A program made the translations under genes and the position numbers. From Prolixibacteraceae bacterium (lineage in GTDB: Bacteria > Bacteroidota > Bacteroidia > Bacteroidales > Prolixibacteraceae): a stretch of 64,000 nt of DNA. The DNA lies in assembly GCA_019459525.1 (NCBI GenBank), contig JAIBEY010000013.1, positions 1 to 64,000 of the forward strand, given 5' to 3'. Under the pieces are notes generated by a model. That model saw only the letters and a program-made list of their open reading frames with translations. It did not search any database and was not told the DNA's origin. Below, in pieces: positions 46,135 to 56,207 of the stretch (position 1 is the first letter of the stretch; every line of letters begins with the position of its first letter).

Positions 46135-46142
46135 TACTTTTG
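46135..46142 (+). promoter_or_regulatory. -7 box for mutS2
   Basis: TACTTTTG fits TAnnTTTG, with TTG at 46114-46116, 18 bases upstream, as -33 element. That TTG lies in the right arm of the inverted repeat. The leader to the ATG at 46161 is only about 12 bases. Confidence 0.7.
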
Positions 46143-46160
46143 CACGATTAATTGCAATGT

Positions 46161-48647
46161 ATGACTTTGGTTTATCCTGAAAATTTTGAATCGAAAATTG
46201 GTTTCGATAAAATCCGTGAATTGCTTAAGGGGAGATGCCTGAGCGATCTGGGGCGCGAGTTGGTTGATGAAATTCAATTCAGCAGTAATTACGAACAATT
46301 GACCGAGAGTCTTTCTCTGGTGAATGAGTTTGTAATTATTCAGCGCGAAATGGAGAATTTCCCGACCAGCTATTATTTTGACCTCCGCGAAGCCTTATCA
46401 AAAATCCGGATTGAGGGTCGCTTTCTTGAAGTTCAGGAATTGTTCGACCTGAAACGTTCGCTCGAAACGATTTCAGGAATTGTCCGGTTTCTGAAACAAA
46501 CCAAAGAGGATCAGTTTCCGTGTTTAAAACGATTGCTTTCCGGCGTACAGGTTTATCCGTATGTAATCGAGCGGATAGATGCTATTCTGAATAAATACGG
46601 AAAAATAAAAGATAATGCATCCCCCGAGTTGGCGCGTATCCGTAAAGATTTGCTAACCAAACAGTCAGGCGTTTCGAAACGGCTGCAGTCTATCCTGAAA
46701 AAAGCGCAGGACGACGGTTTGGTGGAAGATGATGCTTCGGTTGCCATGCGCGACGGACGTGCGGTAATCCCAATTTCCTCGGCATTTAAACGTAAACTGA
46801 ACGGTATAGTGCATGACGAATCATCGACCGGAAAAACTTCGTATGTTGAGCCTGCCGAAGTGGTTGAACTGAACAACGAAATCCGCGAACTGGAGTATGC
46901 CGAGATGCGCGAAATCGTTAAGATTCTGACTGTTTTCTCGAACGACATTCGGCCCTATTTGCCCGATTTGGTTATGGCCTACGAGTTTCTTGGCCGAATA
47001 GATTTTATCCGTGCAAAAGCCATCTATGCCATCGATATTAATGGCATCAAACCTTACATGGAAAATAAGTGTCAGCTCGACTGGGAGAGTGCGGTACATC
47101 CGCTGTTGATGCTGGCTTTACGGCGCGAAAACCGTAAAGTGGTTCCGTTAAACATCCGGCTAACGCCGCAAAAACATATTTTGCTGATTTCGGGGCCTAA
47201 TGCCGGTGGAAAATCGGTTTGCCTGAAAACAGTGGGATTGCTGCAATATATGCTTCAATGTGGTTTGCTCATTCCGGTAAAAGAAAACAGCGAAACCGGG
47301 ATTTTCGACAAACTGTTTATTGATATTGGTGATGAACAATCGATTGAAAATGACCTGAGTACCTATAGCTCTCATTTGATGAACATGAAGTTTTTCCTGA
47401 AAAATTCGAACGACAAAACATTGGTTTTGATTGACGAATTTGGTACAGGAACCGAACCAATGCTGGGTGGTGCGATTGCTGAATCGATACTTTCGCAGTT
47501 GAATGAGATGAAAACTTTTGGGGTAATTACCACGCATTATACGAACCTGAAGCACTTTGCATCGTCAACCGAAGGGATTGAGAACTCCGCCATGATGTAC
47601 GATTCGGCTAAAATGGAGCCACTTTTCCAGTTGGATATTGGTAAGCCTGGAAGTTCGTTTGCCTTCGAAATTGCCCGTAAAATAGGTCTTCCGGAAACTA
47701 TTCTTCAGGATGCCACCGAGAAGATAGGTAAAGATCACATCAATTTCGATAAACACCTTCGCGACATTGTGCGCGATAAACGGTATTGGGAAACCAAGCG
47801 AATGAAAATTCATAAGGTGGAGAAATCGCTGGATGAATTGGCTGAAAAATACGAAACTGATCTTTCGCAATTAGACAAGCAGCGCAAAGAAATTCTGCTG
47901 AAAGCCCGTCAGGAAGCCGAGCAGATTTTATCGGAAGCCAATAAGCGAATTGAAAATACCATTCGTGAGATTCGGGAAAATCAGGCCGATAAAGAAAAAA
48001 CAAAACAAATACGCGCCAAACTGGTTGAGTTTAAACAGGAAATAGAAGACTCGGCCACCAACCAGGATGATCTGATTAATCAGAAAATCCAGAAGCTGAA
48101 AGAAAAGGAATCACGGAGAAACGAAAAACGGCCCGAAAAGAAATCAACTGAAGAAAAAGTTAAAGTTGTTGAGCCTGATGAATGGAAAGCTGGCGACAAG
48201 GTTTTGATGGCTGGAAATAGTAATGTTGGTGAAATTCTGGAACTTAATGAAAAGAATGCGGTGGTAGCTTTTGGGCATATCCGTACATCGGTTAACCGCG
48301 ATAAACTACAGAAAATCACGAACAACGAGGCCAAGAAAATACACCGGACTTATAACCAAACGATGCCAAACATCAACAAGGGATTAAGTGAAAAACGGCT
48401 CAGCTTTAAAACCGAAGTTGATGTCCGGGGACAGCGCGCAGAGGAAGCTTTGCAAATTATTCAGGCGTTTATTGATGATGCCATTATGCTCGATTTTAGT
48501 GAGTTGCGTATTTTGCATGGGAAAGGAAACGGCATTTTAAAAGAAATGATCCGAAATTACCTGAAAACAGAACCCGTAGTGAAATCTTTTCGCGATGAAC
48601 ACGTACAGTTTGGCGGCGCCGGAATAACTATTGTAGAGATAGGATAA
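46161..48647 (+). CDS. mutS2: Endonuclease MutS2
   Basis: A protein of 828 residues from the ATG at 46161 (MTLVYPENFESKIGF); a TTG 9 bases upstream is in frame but unnecessary. The MutS core and clamp helices are followed by the ATPase: Walker A ISGPNAGGKSVCLKT near 347-361, the STYSSHLMNMKFF signature and Walker B LVLIDEFGTGTEP. A long charged coiled coil (about 520-665) leads to the C-terminal Smr nuclease domain (VDVRGQRAEEALQ and LRILHGKGNGILKEMIR). MutS2 proteins act in recombination suppression or ribosome-collision rescue rather than mismatch repair. A one-lobe helicase-like gene follows by 27 bases. Confidence 0.95.
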   Translation: MTLVYPENFESKIGFDKIRELLKGRCLSDLGRELVDEIQFSSNYEQLTESLSLVNEFVIIQREMENFPTSYYFDLREALSKIRIEGRFLEVQELFDLKRSLETISGIVRFLKQTKEDQFPCLKRLLSGVQVYPYVIERIDAILNKYGKIKDNASPELARIRKDLLTKQSGVSKRLQSILKKAQDDGLVEDDASVAMRDGRAVIPISSAFKRKLNGIVHDESSTGKTSYVEPAEVVELNNEIRELEYAEMREIVKILTVFSNDIRPYLPDLVMAYEFLGRIDFIRAKAIYAIDINGIKPYMENKCQLDWESAVHPLLMLALRRENRKVVPLNIRLTPQKHILLISGPNAGGKSVCLKTVGLLQYMLQCGLLIPVKENSETGIFDKLFIDIGDEQSIENDLSTYSSHLMNMKFFLKNSNDKTLVLIDEFGTGTEPMLGGAIAESILSQLNEMKTFGVITTHYTNLKHFASSTEGIENSAMMYDSAKMEPLFQLDIGKPGSSFAFEIARKIGLPETILQDATEKIGKDHINFDKHLRDIVRDKRYWETKRMKIHKVEKSLDELAEKYETDLSQLDKQRKEILLKARQEAEQILSEANKRIENTIREIRENQADKEKTKQIRAKLVEFKQEIEDSATNQDDLINQKIQKLKEKESRRNEKRPEKKSTEEKVKVVEPDEWKAGDKVLMAGNSNVGEILELNEKNAVVAFGHIRTSVNRDKLQKITNNEAKKIHRTYNQTMPNINKGLSEKRLSFKTEVDVRGQRAEEALQIIQAFIDDAIMLDFSELRILHGKGNGILKEMIRNYLKTEPVVKSFRDEHVQFGGAGITIVEIG

Positions 48648-48674
48648 AAATTTACTAAAACATACACATACAGG

Positions 48675-49319
48675 ATGATCAACGAAAAATTAGATAAACA
48701 ACTATTAGAATCGCTCGAAGAAAACGGATTTACTGAGTCAACCGAATTGGAACAAATCTGCATTTCCAAAATAAAGAGTGGCCGCGATTTGCTTTGCGTT
48801 GCCGGAAAAGACAGTGGAAAATCAACCACCATTGTTGTTAGTGTATTGCAGCGGTTGAAAGCCGAGTTGGGCGATAATCCGCGTGCAGTAATTATTGTTG
48901 CAAATAAAGAACGTGCGCTGGAAATGAAAAATGAGTTTGACCGCCTGGGTGCATACACCGACTTGCGCGTTCATACCGCTTGTGATGATGAAAAGATTGA
49001 CGTACAGAAGGATAAAATTTATATGGGATCAGACGTGGTGATTGGAACAGCCAAACGCCTGAATCAGATCTATTCACTTTACGCGTTGAATCTGGGTGTT
49101 GTAAAGATACTTGCTGTTGATGATGCCGAACTGGTTATTAAAAATCTAAATTATCTGCAAATCGACCGGCTGACAGAAAGCTTGCCTAAAGCCCAAAAAA
49201 TTGTTTTCGCTAATTTTCTAACCGAATGGGTCGAGCGTTTGGCTGATACATTTATGAATAATGAAGAAATTATTGAAATTGAAGAAGAGGATGAGGACGC
49301 AGAACCTTCTGAAGAGTAA
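48675..49319 (+). CDS. DEAD-box-like protein with a single degenerate RecA lobe
   Basis: A 214-residue protein matching only the N-terminal lobe of DEAD-box helicases. A Q-motif-like Q27 precedes Walker A AGKDSGKST at 43-51. A motif Ib-like GTAKRLNQI lies near 124-132 (family: TPGRL). The DEAD box reads DDAE at 149-152, and motif III (SAT) reads FAN near 178-180. The second RecA lobe is absent, replaced by a short acidic tail (EEIIEIEEEDEDAEPSEE). It cannot be a normal helicase. It follows mutS2 by 27 bases and is probably co-transcribed; an RNA- or ribosome-binding partner role is possible. Confidence 0.8.
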   Translation: MINEKLDKQLLESLEENGFTESTELEQICISKIKSGRDLLCVAGKDSGKSTTIVVSVLQRLKAELGDNPRAVIIVANKERALEMKNEFDRLGAYTDLRVHTACDDEKIDVQKDKIYMGSDVVIGTAKRLNQIYSLYALNLGVVKILAVDDAELVIKNLNYLQIDRLTESLPKAQKIVFANFLTEWVERLADTFMNNEEIIEIEEEDEDAEPSEE

Positions 49320-49364
49320 ACCGTTGTATATGCTTTCTGATTTTACCGACTTTTTATTTTAAAT

Positions 49365-50507
49365 ATGCGCAGCCTTTCCTTTTTGATTTTTTTCAGCATC
49401 GTTATGCTGATTTACAGCTCAGTAAATTATTACCTGTACGTTCGTGGTCTTCAGGCATTTTCATTAAGTCAGCCTGTAAAACGCTGGTACATTGTAATTT
49501 TCTGGACAATTGCAGCGATGTTCATTGCGGGTTCAATTCTTGAACGCACGGCGACATCAGCTTTTAGCGAGTGGATTTACCGAATTGGTTCTTTCTGGCT
49601 GGCGTATATGCTGTATTTGGTGATGGCAGTAGTTTTGATCGACATCGTTCGTGTTTTCAATCATTTTATTCATTTTTTGCCACCATTCTCCGAAATCATG
49701 AGATTCAGATTGGGATTGATTGTAATTTCATTGGTTTCGGTTGTCGTTGTTGCAGGGCATATCAATGCGTTGTGGATCAACGTAAAAGAAATACCATTAA
49801 CTATTCATAAAAAGGTTTCCGGCGCTCCTGAAGTTAAAATTCTGATGGCTTCGGATATTCACCTGGGCGCTTTAATTGGTGAACGCCGCGAAAAACATTT
49901 ACTCGACATCATCCGGGATCAAAAGCCCGATCTGGTTTTGCTTTGCGGCGATTTAGTCGATGGCGAAATTGCTCCGGTACTGCGGAAAAAGCTAGGACGC
50001 CACATTCAGGAAATCCAGACACCCTTGGGTGTTTACGCCATTTCCGGGAACCATGAATACATCGGGGGAATTGATAAAACGTTGCCTTACCTGAAAAGTA
50101 TCCACATCAGGATGTTGCTCGACGAGGTGATTACTTTACCCAATGGCATTCAGTTGGTTGGGCGTAACGATCATTCGGCAGGCCGGGGGGCAAATGCGCC
50201 GAAACCACTAGCGGAGTTGATCTCCGGAATTGATCGTGAAAAACCAATTGTGGTGATGAACCATCAGCCATTTAATTTGCAGGAAGCTGCTGATGCACAG
50301 GTTGATTTGCATCTTTCAGGCCATACACACAACGGACAACTTTGGCCTTTTAACTACATTACCAAAGCCATGTTTGAGTTAAGCTGGGGCTACCTGAAAA
50401 AAGGCGATACCCATTTTTATGTGTCGTCGGGTTACGGGACCTGGGGTCCGTCAGTTCGCACTGGCAACCGACCCGAAGTGGTCATTTTTAAACTGAAGTT
50501 TGATTAA
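49365..50507 (+). CDS. Membrane-anchored metallophosphoesterase
   Basis: A 380-residue protein with four N-terminal membrane helices (about 5-150) and a C-terminal calcineurin-like phosphoesterase domain (about 165-380). The metal motifs are all present in order: MASDIHLG, LLCGDLVDGE, SGNHEYIGG, MNHQP and LSGHTHNGQL. This layout is that of the YaeI/YkuE-like group, some of which act on lipid-linked substrates. The active site should lie on one face of the inner membrane. It is co-oriented with mutS2 and the DEAD-like gene, 45 bases after the latter. Confidence 0.9.
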   Translation: MRSLSFLIFFSIVMLIYSSVNYYLYVRGLQAFSLSQPVKRWYIVIFWTIAAMFIAGSILERTATSAFSEWIYRIGSFWLAYMLYLVMAVVLIDIVRVFNHFIHFLPPFSEIMRFRLGLIVISLVSVVVVAGHINALWINVKEIPLTIHKKVSGAPEVKILMASDIHLGALIGERREKHLLDIIRDQKPDLVLLCGDLVDGEIAPVLRKKLGRHIQEIQTPLGVYAISGNHEYIGGIDKTLPYLKSIHIRMLLDEVITLPNGIQLVGRNDHSAGRGANAPKPLAELISGIDREKPIVVMNHQPFNLQEAADAQVDLHLSGHTHNGQLWPFNYITKAMFELSWGYLKKGDTHFYVSSGYGTWGPSVRTGNRPEVVIFKLKFD

Positions 50508-50564
50508 TCGGGCAGTTACTCACAGGGTGATTCTTAGTCATCCCGTAAGTAAAAACCTCAAAGT

Positions 50565-51683
50565 TTATTTCGTCAACCTTCCGTCTATATCATCCCTGTT
50601 AATTTCCGGCTGAAGGGGAAATTTCACCGGTTTTCCATCGCGCTGAGAACGGTAAATGGCAGTGAAAAGCTCAACGGTTTTGCGGCCTTCTTCGGCTGTT
50701 ACCAATGGTTGGCTGTCATTTACAATTGCATCTTTAAAATCTTCCAGTTGCTGTTTGAAATACCAGGTCATGGCATCCACCGAATGAAATTCGTCGCTAT
50801 CCGCTTTATTCCAATCCTCCATCAGGTGTTCTTCTCCCGGCACAGTCCATAAATCGAGTTTTGGAGCCTCGGCAATGGTGGTTTTGCCGGCAATAAACAT
50901 TGCACCGCCTTCGGGTTGTGCGCCAACCGTAGCGCCATTGCTGCCATGAATATGCACTTTACCGTAAATACCTGGTTTCTGCGAATTACTGACCAGGATG
51001 TTGCCCAGCCCGCCATTTCTAAATCGGATTAAGGCAACGGCTGTGTCCTCCACTTCAATGTAGGGGTGGTTGATGTTGCTCCAGTAACCAAAAACTTCGT
51101 CAATGTCACCCATTAGCCATTGCAGCAAATCGAGCTGGTGTGGTGATTGATTGACCAAAACTCCGCCACCTTCCAGTTCCCACGATCCGCGCCAGGCATC
51201 GCTTTCAAAATAGGATCGATCGCGCCAACCTAACATCTGGATCGTTCCCAATGCCGGTGTTCCGATTTTGCCTTCGTCAATGGCTTTTTTCATGCGCACA
51301 ATGGGCTGGTACCATCGCCGTTGACTGATTACTCCGGTTTTCCGTCCGGTGCGGTGAGCCGCTTCAATAATCCGATCACAATCCTGAAGGGTTGATGCCA
51401 ATGGTTTTTCAATTAATACATGTGCTCCGGCTTCCATAGCCTGAATGGCAGGATCGGCATGATAGGGGTGTGCCGTGCAGATTACAGCCATCTGAATATT
51501 CTCGGCTTTAATCATTTCCGGAATGGTGGCGTACGATTTTACTCCATATTCATCAACAAACTTTTGTGCCGATTCCGGTGTCCGGCTCCAAACTGCTTTA
51601 AAATTTAGTTCAGGTATCTGTAAAATAGCTTTGGCATGTAAGTGCGCAATTTTGGCGCAACCTATAATGGCAACATTAATCAT
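50565..51683 (-). CDS. Gfo/Idh/MocA-family oxidoreductase
   Basis: A 372-residue NAD(P)-dependent sugar or inositol dehydrogenase-type protein without a signal peptide. The N-terminal Rossmann part has VAIIGCAKIAHLHAKAI, then ICTAHPYHADPAIQAMEAGAHVLIEKPLA with the family EKP lysine. The C-terminal substrate domain has GRKTGVISQRRWYQPIVRMK, WRGSWELEGGGVLVNQSPHQLDLLQWLMG (catalytic-type His/Asp) and VTAEEGRKTVELF. The substrate is unknown; no sugar-utilisation genes flank it. Two functionally unrelated genes surround it. Confidence 0.92.
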   Translation of the reverse strand: MINVAIIGCAKIAHLHAKAILQIPELNFKAVWSRTPESAQKFVDEYGVKSYATIPEMIKAENIQMAVICTAHPYHADPAIQAMEAGAHVLIEKPLASTLQDCDRIIEAAHRTGRKTGVISQRRWYQPIVRMKKAIDEGKIGTPALGTIQMLGWRDRSYFESDAWRGSWELEGGGVLVNQSPHQLDLLQWLMGDIDEVFGYWSNINHPYIEVEDTAVALIRFRNGGLGNILVSNSQKPGIYGKVHIHGSNGATVGAQPEGGAMFIAGKTTIAEAPKLDLWTVPGEEHLMEDWNKADSDEFHSVDAMTWYFKQQLEDFKDAIVNDSQPLVTAEEGRKTVELFTAIYRSQRDGKPVKFPLQPEINRDDIDGRLTK

Positions 51684-51759
51684 AGCTGGTTGTTTTTAGT
51701 TTATTCTTTTCAAATCAACGGAGAATCAGTGGTAAATACAAGCCGAATTTCAAAATCTC

Positions 51760-54700
51760 TTATTCTTTTTGCTGTTCCTGTTTGTTGTCTTTTATTCCCA
51801 GCGTGTTTCGTACTCCACTGAAAACAGATTTCCACCAATAATTCAGTACCGATCGTTTCTGGTCGCGCTGAAAGCTAATTTCATCCGGCAGCAATTCGCC
51901 TCCTCTTGGGTTTTTGGATTTCAGCATCAGGCTATTGGCTAAAAAACTGGTGAATTTTGCTTCTTTAACATTCCCGTTTTTCTTTTCCAAAATTGCAATT
52001 TTTAAATCGTCGTAGCCAAAAAGTAAAAATCCGTCGGCTTTTTCATTGTCAGCCGAAAAAGTGAATTGAAAGTGTTCCACTTTGCCCGACCGAAGCGAAA
52101 CCGATGCCAATGGTTCCAATACCGGATTCAAAATTCGCATGTTAAACGGGCTGACACTTCCGCTTACGTTGAACAAGTTATCCGGATGGTTCATTTGGTA
52201 GTTCATACTCACCTTAACCATTGCCGAATCCATTATGTTGGCCATTCCATCAAGTTTAAAATCAGGTATTTTGCCTCCCGAATTTTTCATGTTTGTAAAC
52301 GGTTTCAGGCTGGCTTCAATGGAGGAAAATCGGATTTGTCCGATGTCGTTGGCTGAAGCTGCCTGTTCCGAATAGGATATGGCCGAATTGACCAACTTAA
52401 AAGAATCGAGTTGGAACGGTAGTTTCAACGACTTAATTAAATCCTGAAGCATTTTAGGACGCCTGGTTTCATCAAAAGGCATCCGTTTATCACGATAGAC
52501 GTCTATGTTTAATCCATTAACCGACAGGTATTTGCCAACTAATTCTTCTTTGTTAAACCATTGCCTGATGTTGGGTTGGACAACAAAAATAGAATCAATC
52601 TTTCCGGAAAAATAATCAGACTGAAATCCTATTTTTTGCTGATACCGTTCTTTACTTAAACTGGGTATAATTTGAATATCTCTGATTGAAAACCGGTTGT
52701 TTTTTGATGAATAAGTTGCTTCGCCTGTAGTGAACAGGTAGAATTTTTCCTGCCGTCTAAGGTTCGGAATACTGAATGAAAAGTCGGTGGCGTGCATGAA
52801 GCCGGTCGGTGGTTTATTTTCTATCTGCACATTAGACAAGCCAAAAGAAATTTTTTCCTGTCCAGTTTTTTTACCGTTTTTAAACACAGAGATATCCGCA
52901 TTTTTTACCCGAACCGATCTGGAGGCGAAGATGTCGGCAAAACTTTCGAAGTGCGGATACAGATTTATCTTGAAAGGGTTGATTTTCAGCGAATCTTTGG
53001 CGTTGTTGTAAAGTTGGATCGTCGGGGCATCGAGCACAATAGACTCGAAAAAAAACTGATCGTTTTGATACGCCTTGTCGATATTAAAACCTTCCATAAC
53101 CAATGTCGGGATTCGCAACTCAAACTGATCCTGCCTGGCATTTTTCGTCTTTGGCTTTACAAGCAATTGCTTAGCCGATATCCGTTTATCGGAGGTCGAA
53201 AATGTCAGTTCATCAATACTGAATTGCTGATTTTTATCTTTTGGCGTAAATTTAAACTGGAGCATTTCTGCGGTATAGCTGCCACTTAAAAATTCAGGTT
53301 TTTGAGTGGCCTGGTTGTTTTGAACGGTGATGTTTTGTGCCGACATTTTAAGATCAGATTGTACCAGCAAAACGGGCTGGACTCCGGTTTCTGAAAATAC
53401 TTTTAACGAACCGCCATTTAGCCTGAACTGCCTGATTTCAATGGATTCAATTTCTTTAGGTAGCGGAATTGAAATGTCTTTTAATTCTGTTGATACTACT
53501 TTTTTATGTTTCTGGTAAAGCTTAATTTCCGGAGAACTGATCAGCAAATTATCGGCATTAATTTTACGGTCGAAATACAATTCTTCAATATCAATGCCTT
53601 TTATTCTGATTTCAGGAACTGCTATTTGGATATTCCAGTTGACGGCAGAATAGGCTTTGCTGTCGGCTTCCGGATATAATCGCGCATTAATGGCAAATAC
53701 CTCTTTTTTCTTTGTTGAAAAGCCAACTTCAACGGCTTTTAAAACATGTACATTGTCCGAAAGCCGGATGAGATGGTCGCGCACCGAAAAGTCAACATAT
53801 TCCGAAAAAAATAACCTTTTCTTCCCAAACTGGTCCTTGTTTACCAGCGTATTCTCCATGCCCAGACTGAAGCGGTTATCCAGCGAAATGGTTTTTCCTT
53901 TTCGGCTGTGGTTAATTAACCGGATGGTTCCGTCGGGAATGTCAACTTTGTGTAACTGTATGTTTTCCAGATAATTTGATAGCAGTTGAAAGAAGTCCTC
54001 AAATTCGACCTTAGGCTTTAGTTGTTTTAACTGAGCAAAATTCTCGAAATAGATTTGCGGTGTTTTTATGCTCAACGTATCAACTGCCAATTTTTTGTTG
54101 TAGAATGCTTCATGAAAATCAACATTGGTTAAGCTCAGTTCGGGAATGGTAAATTCGTACAATTCGGAGCGGTTATATTTTTTTAGCAACTCTTCCATAT
54201 TCCCGGCTGATACCGGATAAAGATGCAGGTTCTGTAAGGATGCCAGCTTTTTTCGGCTCGAAATAGACAAGTTTTCGATGGTAAGTTTGTGTAACTGATC
54301 AACCAGCTGCATCTGGTAGTTGTTAAAATTCAATTCGATCTGGTTGGCAAAAAATAAACGGTCGGTTCGTTGGGCGCTAACTTCATCCAGGGCAAATCCT
54401 GAAAGATTAAGCTTTACGGAAGATTCGATGTTGCCGGTTTGGTGCACACCCGTTTTATTTATTAGCTGCATTTTACCTTTTTGTACCGAAACCTGGCTGG
54501 AATAAATGCCTTTTACATATCCGGATATCAGTTTATAGATAAAACTGGGGTCTTCGGGTGTTGTTTTTTCTTCTGCCACCTCGTTTTGAATCAATTTGAC
54601 TTCAGGATTAAAAATGTTAATGCGCTGAAAAACAAATCTTTTTTGATGGTAGGCTTTCTTGAAATTGAATAAATCGAGTCTGATACTGTCGCAACTTGCA

Positions 54701-56061
54701 TCGATCGTATTTTTCAGATTGAGGTTAGTGGCCTGGCCTGTATGAAGGGGATATAACTGAATATTTTTAACAAGGACCGATTGGTTTCTTGTTGAAAGGT
54801 CGAGGAAACCAGCCCTGATCCGGTGAATATTATCTCCAAGCGTAAGTTCGTACTCGGTGGCTGAAAACCGAATGTTTCTGGAATAGAAAATACGGCTCGT
54901 ATCCTGAATTGCCAGTGAGTCGAGCAGAAAATCATCCAGATTGATCGTGATGTTTTTTAGTTCCTGGTGACTTTCCGCAGCCGATTGCGTTTTAAATAGC
55001 TCGAGTTGAGCATTTTCTAATTTGAAGTGCTGAATGCTGATGCTAAAGAATTCGTCTTTGATGATGTCATAAAGGTCAAATTCATCAATCGTTTCAAGAT
55101 GGGTTTTAACTCTTTTCTGGCCGGGCCAGTATTTAATCTTCACGTTGCTTAAAATCAGGGAATCGATAGGAACCGCTTTACTCTGGTAAAACTCATTTAT
55201 TTGACTGCTTGACATTTTCGATTTCCCGACAGTAATGTGGTATTTTGCTTTTGCCGAAATGTTATTGTTATTGGGCTTTAGTTCAATGTTTTGAGCGTCA
55301 ATCTGCGATCGTTTTAATGAATAGGTTACCGATTCTGCACTTAATGTATGAATGCTGTCGGCCAGCTTGTTCTGATATTTTTGCATGCGCAGGTAAATAT
55401 CTTCAGCATCAAACAATCGGGTAGGGTCTGGTAGCAAAAGCGAATCGGTGTAGAACTGAAGAATGCCAATAGTTACCTGCTCGGCATTCGACAATTTTTT
55501 GGTGTCGCCCAGTAAATTGTAAAAGTCAAAACTGGCATTTGCCAATTCAATCTTCCCAATTTTTATGGAGTTGAAACTTTTAGTTACCAGCGGTTTTAAT
55601 TCCAGCATCAAGGTGTTGATGTTGTCTTTCTGATCACTGTGTTCTGCTTGTTTCCCGTGTATATTCAACTCCGGTTGGGAAATCAGGATTTCGTTAATTT
55701 CAAGATTTTTGGAGAAGATTAGCCTGAATAATTGGATGCCGCCGAAACGAATATTGGGCGAAGAAAACGAATAAAATCGTTTGCTGAAATCCTTCTGGTC
55801 CAGGGTTTTTATGATGGAATCAGTCGGATGGAATGATACTTCATTTATTTCGAAGCCCAGGGGTACAAAATTTATTTCCAGATTTTCGAAAGTTAGCTGG
55901 TATTTGCCTTTCGACTTTTTTTCGACAAACTCTGACAGGTTTTTATTTAGGTAACTCTGCGCCTGAAAATATAGCAATCCGGCTCCGGTTAGTACAATAA
56001 GTACCAGAATGGAGATAAGAATGGTGAAGGATTTCCATATTTTCTTTCGAAGGTTTATCAT
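51760..56061 (-). CDS. Giant AsmA-like protein with six internal repeats
   Basis: A 1433-residue protein. One N-terminal membrane helix (about 12-32) is followed by a long beta-rich periplasmic part, as in AsmA/TamB/YhdP bridge proteins that move lipids between membranes. Six degenerate repeats start near residues 217, 391, 565, 750, 927 and 1108 (about 177 apart). Each has a strand like NNYQMQLVDQLHKL, an LxLxP step, and a (D/E)xxYxxKxxxxDxLxIxxPxIxLY end, for example FYNKKLAVDTLSIKTPQIYF and YFDRKINADNLLISSPEIKL. An AsmA-type C-terminal region follows (about 1240-1400: GMANIMDSAMVKVSMNYQM, PFNMRILNPVLEPLA). Monocistronic; not a recognised named gene. Confidence 0.8.
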   Translation of the reverse strand: MINLRKKIWKSFTILISILVLIVLTGAGLLYFQAQSYLNKNLSEFVEKKSKGKYQLTFENLEINFVPLGFEINEVSFHPTDSIIKTLDQKDFSKRFYSFSSPNIRFGGIQLFRLIFSKNLEINEILISQPELNIHGKQAEHSDQKDNINTLMLELKPLVTKSFNSIKIGKIELANASFDFYNLLGDTKKLSNAEQVTIGILQFYTDSLLLPDPTRLFDAEDIYLRMQKYQNKLADSIHTLSAESVTYSLKRSQIDAQNIELKPNNNNISAKAKYHITVGKSKMSSSQINEFYQSKAVPIDSLILSNVKIKYWPGQKRVKTHLETIDEFDLYDIIKDEFFSISIQHFKLENAQLELFKTQSAAESHQELKNITINLDDFLLDSLAIQDTSRIFYSRNIRFSATEYELTLGDNIHRIRAGFLDLSTRNQSVLVKNIQLYPLHTGQATNLNLKNTIDASCDSIRLDLFNFKKAYHQKRFVFQRINIFNPEVKLIQNEVAEEKTTPEDPSFIYKLISGYVKGIYSSQVSVQKGKMQLINKTGVHQTGNIESSVKLNLSGFALDEVSAQRTDRLFFANQIELNFNNYQMQLVDQLHKLTIENLSISSRKKLASLQNLHLYPVSAGNMEELLKKYNRSELYEFTIPELSLTNVDFHEAFYNKKLAVDTLSIKTPQIYFENFAQLKQLKPKVEFEDFFQLLSNYLENIQLHKVDIPDGTIRLINHSRKGKTISLDNRFSLGMENTLVNKDQFGKKRLFFSEYVDFSVRDHLIRLSDNVHVLKAVEVGFSTKKKEVFAINARLYPEADSKAYSAVNWNIQIAVPEIRIKGIDIEELYFDRKINADNLLISSPEIKLYQKHKKVVSTELKDISIPLPKEIESIEIRQFRLNGGSLKVFSETGVQPVLLVQSDLKMSAQNITVQNNQATQKPEFLSGSYTAEMLQFKFTPKDKNQQFSIDELTFSTSDKRISAKQLLVKPKTKNARQDQFELRIPTLVMEGFNIDKAYQNDQFFFESIVLDAPTIQLYNNAKDSLKINPFKINLYPHFESFADIFASRSVRVKNADISVFKNGKKTGQEKISFGLSNVQIENKPPTGFMHATDFSFSIPNLRRQEKFYLFTTGEATYSSKNNRFSIRDIQIIPSLSKERYQQKIGFQSDYFSGKIDSIFVVQPNIRQWFNKEELVGKYLSVNGLNIDVYRDKRMPFDETRRPKMLQDLIKSLKLPFQLDSFKLVNSAISYSEQAASANDIGQIRFSSIEASLKPFTNMKNSGGKIPDFKLDGMANIMDSAMVKVSMNYQMNHPDNLFNVSGSVSPFNMRILNPVLEPLASVSLRSGKVEHFQFTFSADNEKADGFLLFGYDDLKIAILEKKNGNVKEAKFTSFLANSLMLKSKNPRGGELLPDEISFQRDQKRSVLNYWWKSVFSGVRNTLGIKDNKQEQQKE

Positions 56062-56207
56062 CAGTCTTAGTGTATTAAGCTTCAGGATACAATTCTTCTT
56101 TAAGCGCTAACTGCTTTAAAGTATATAGACAATAATATTATGAAAAAAGTTGCTTAACGAGAAGAATTTACTGAGGAAAATACGCTAAAATATTGGATAT
56201 AACCGAA

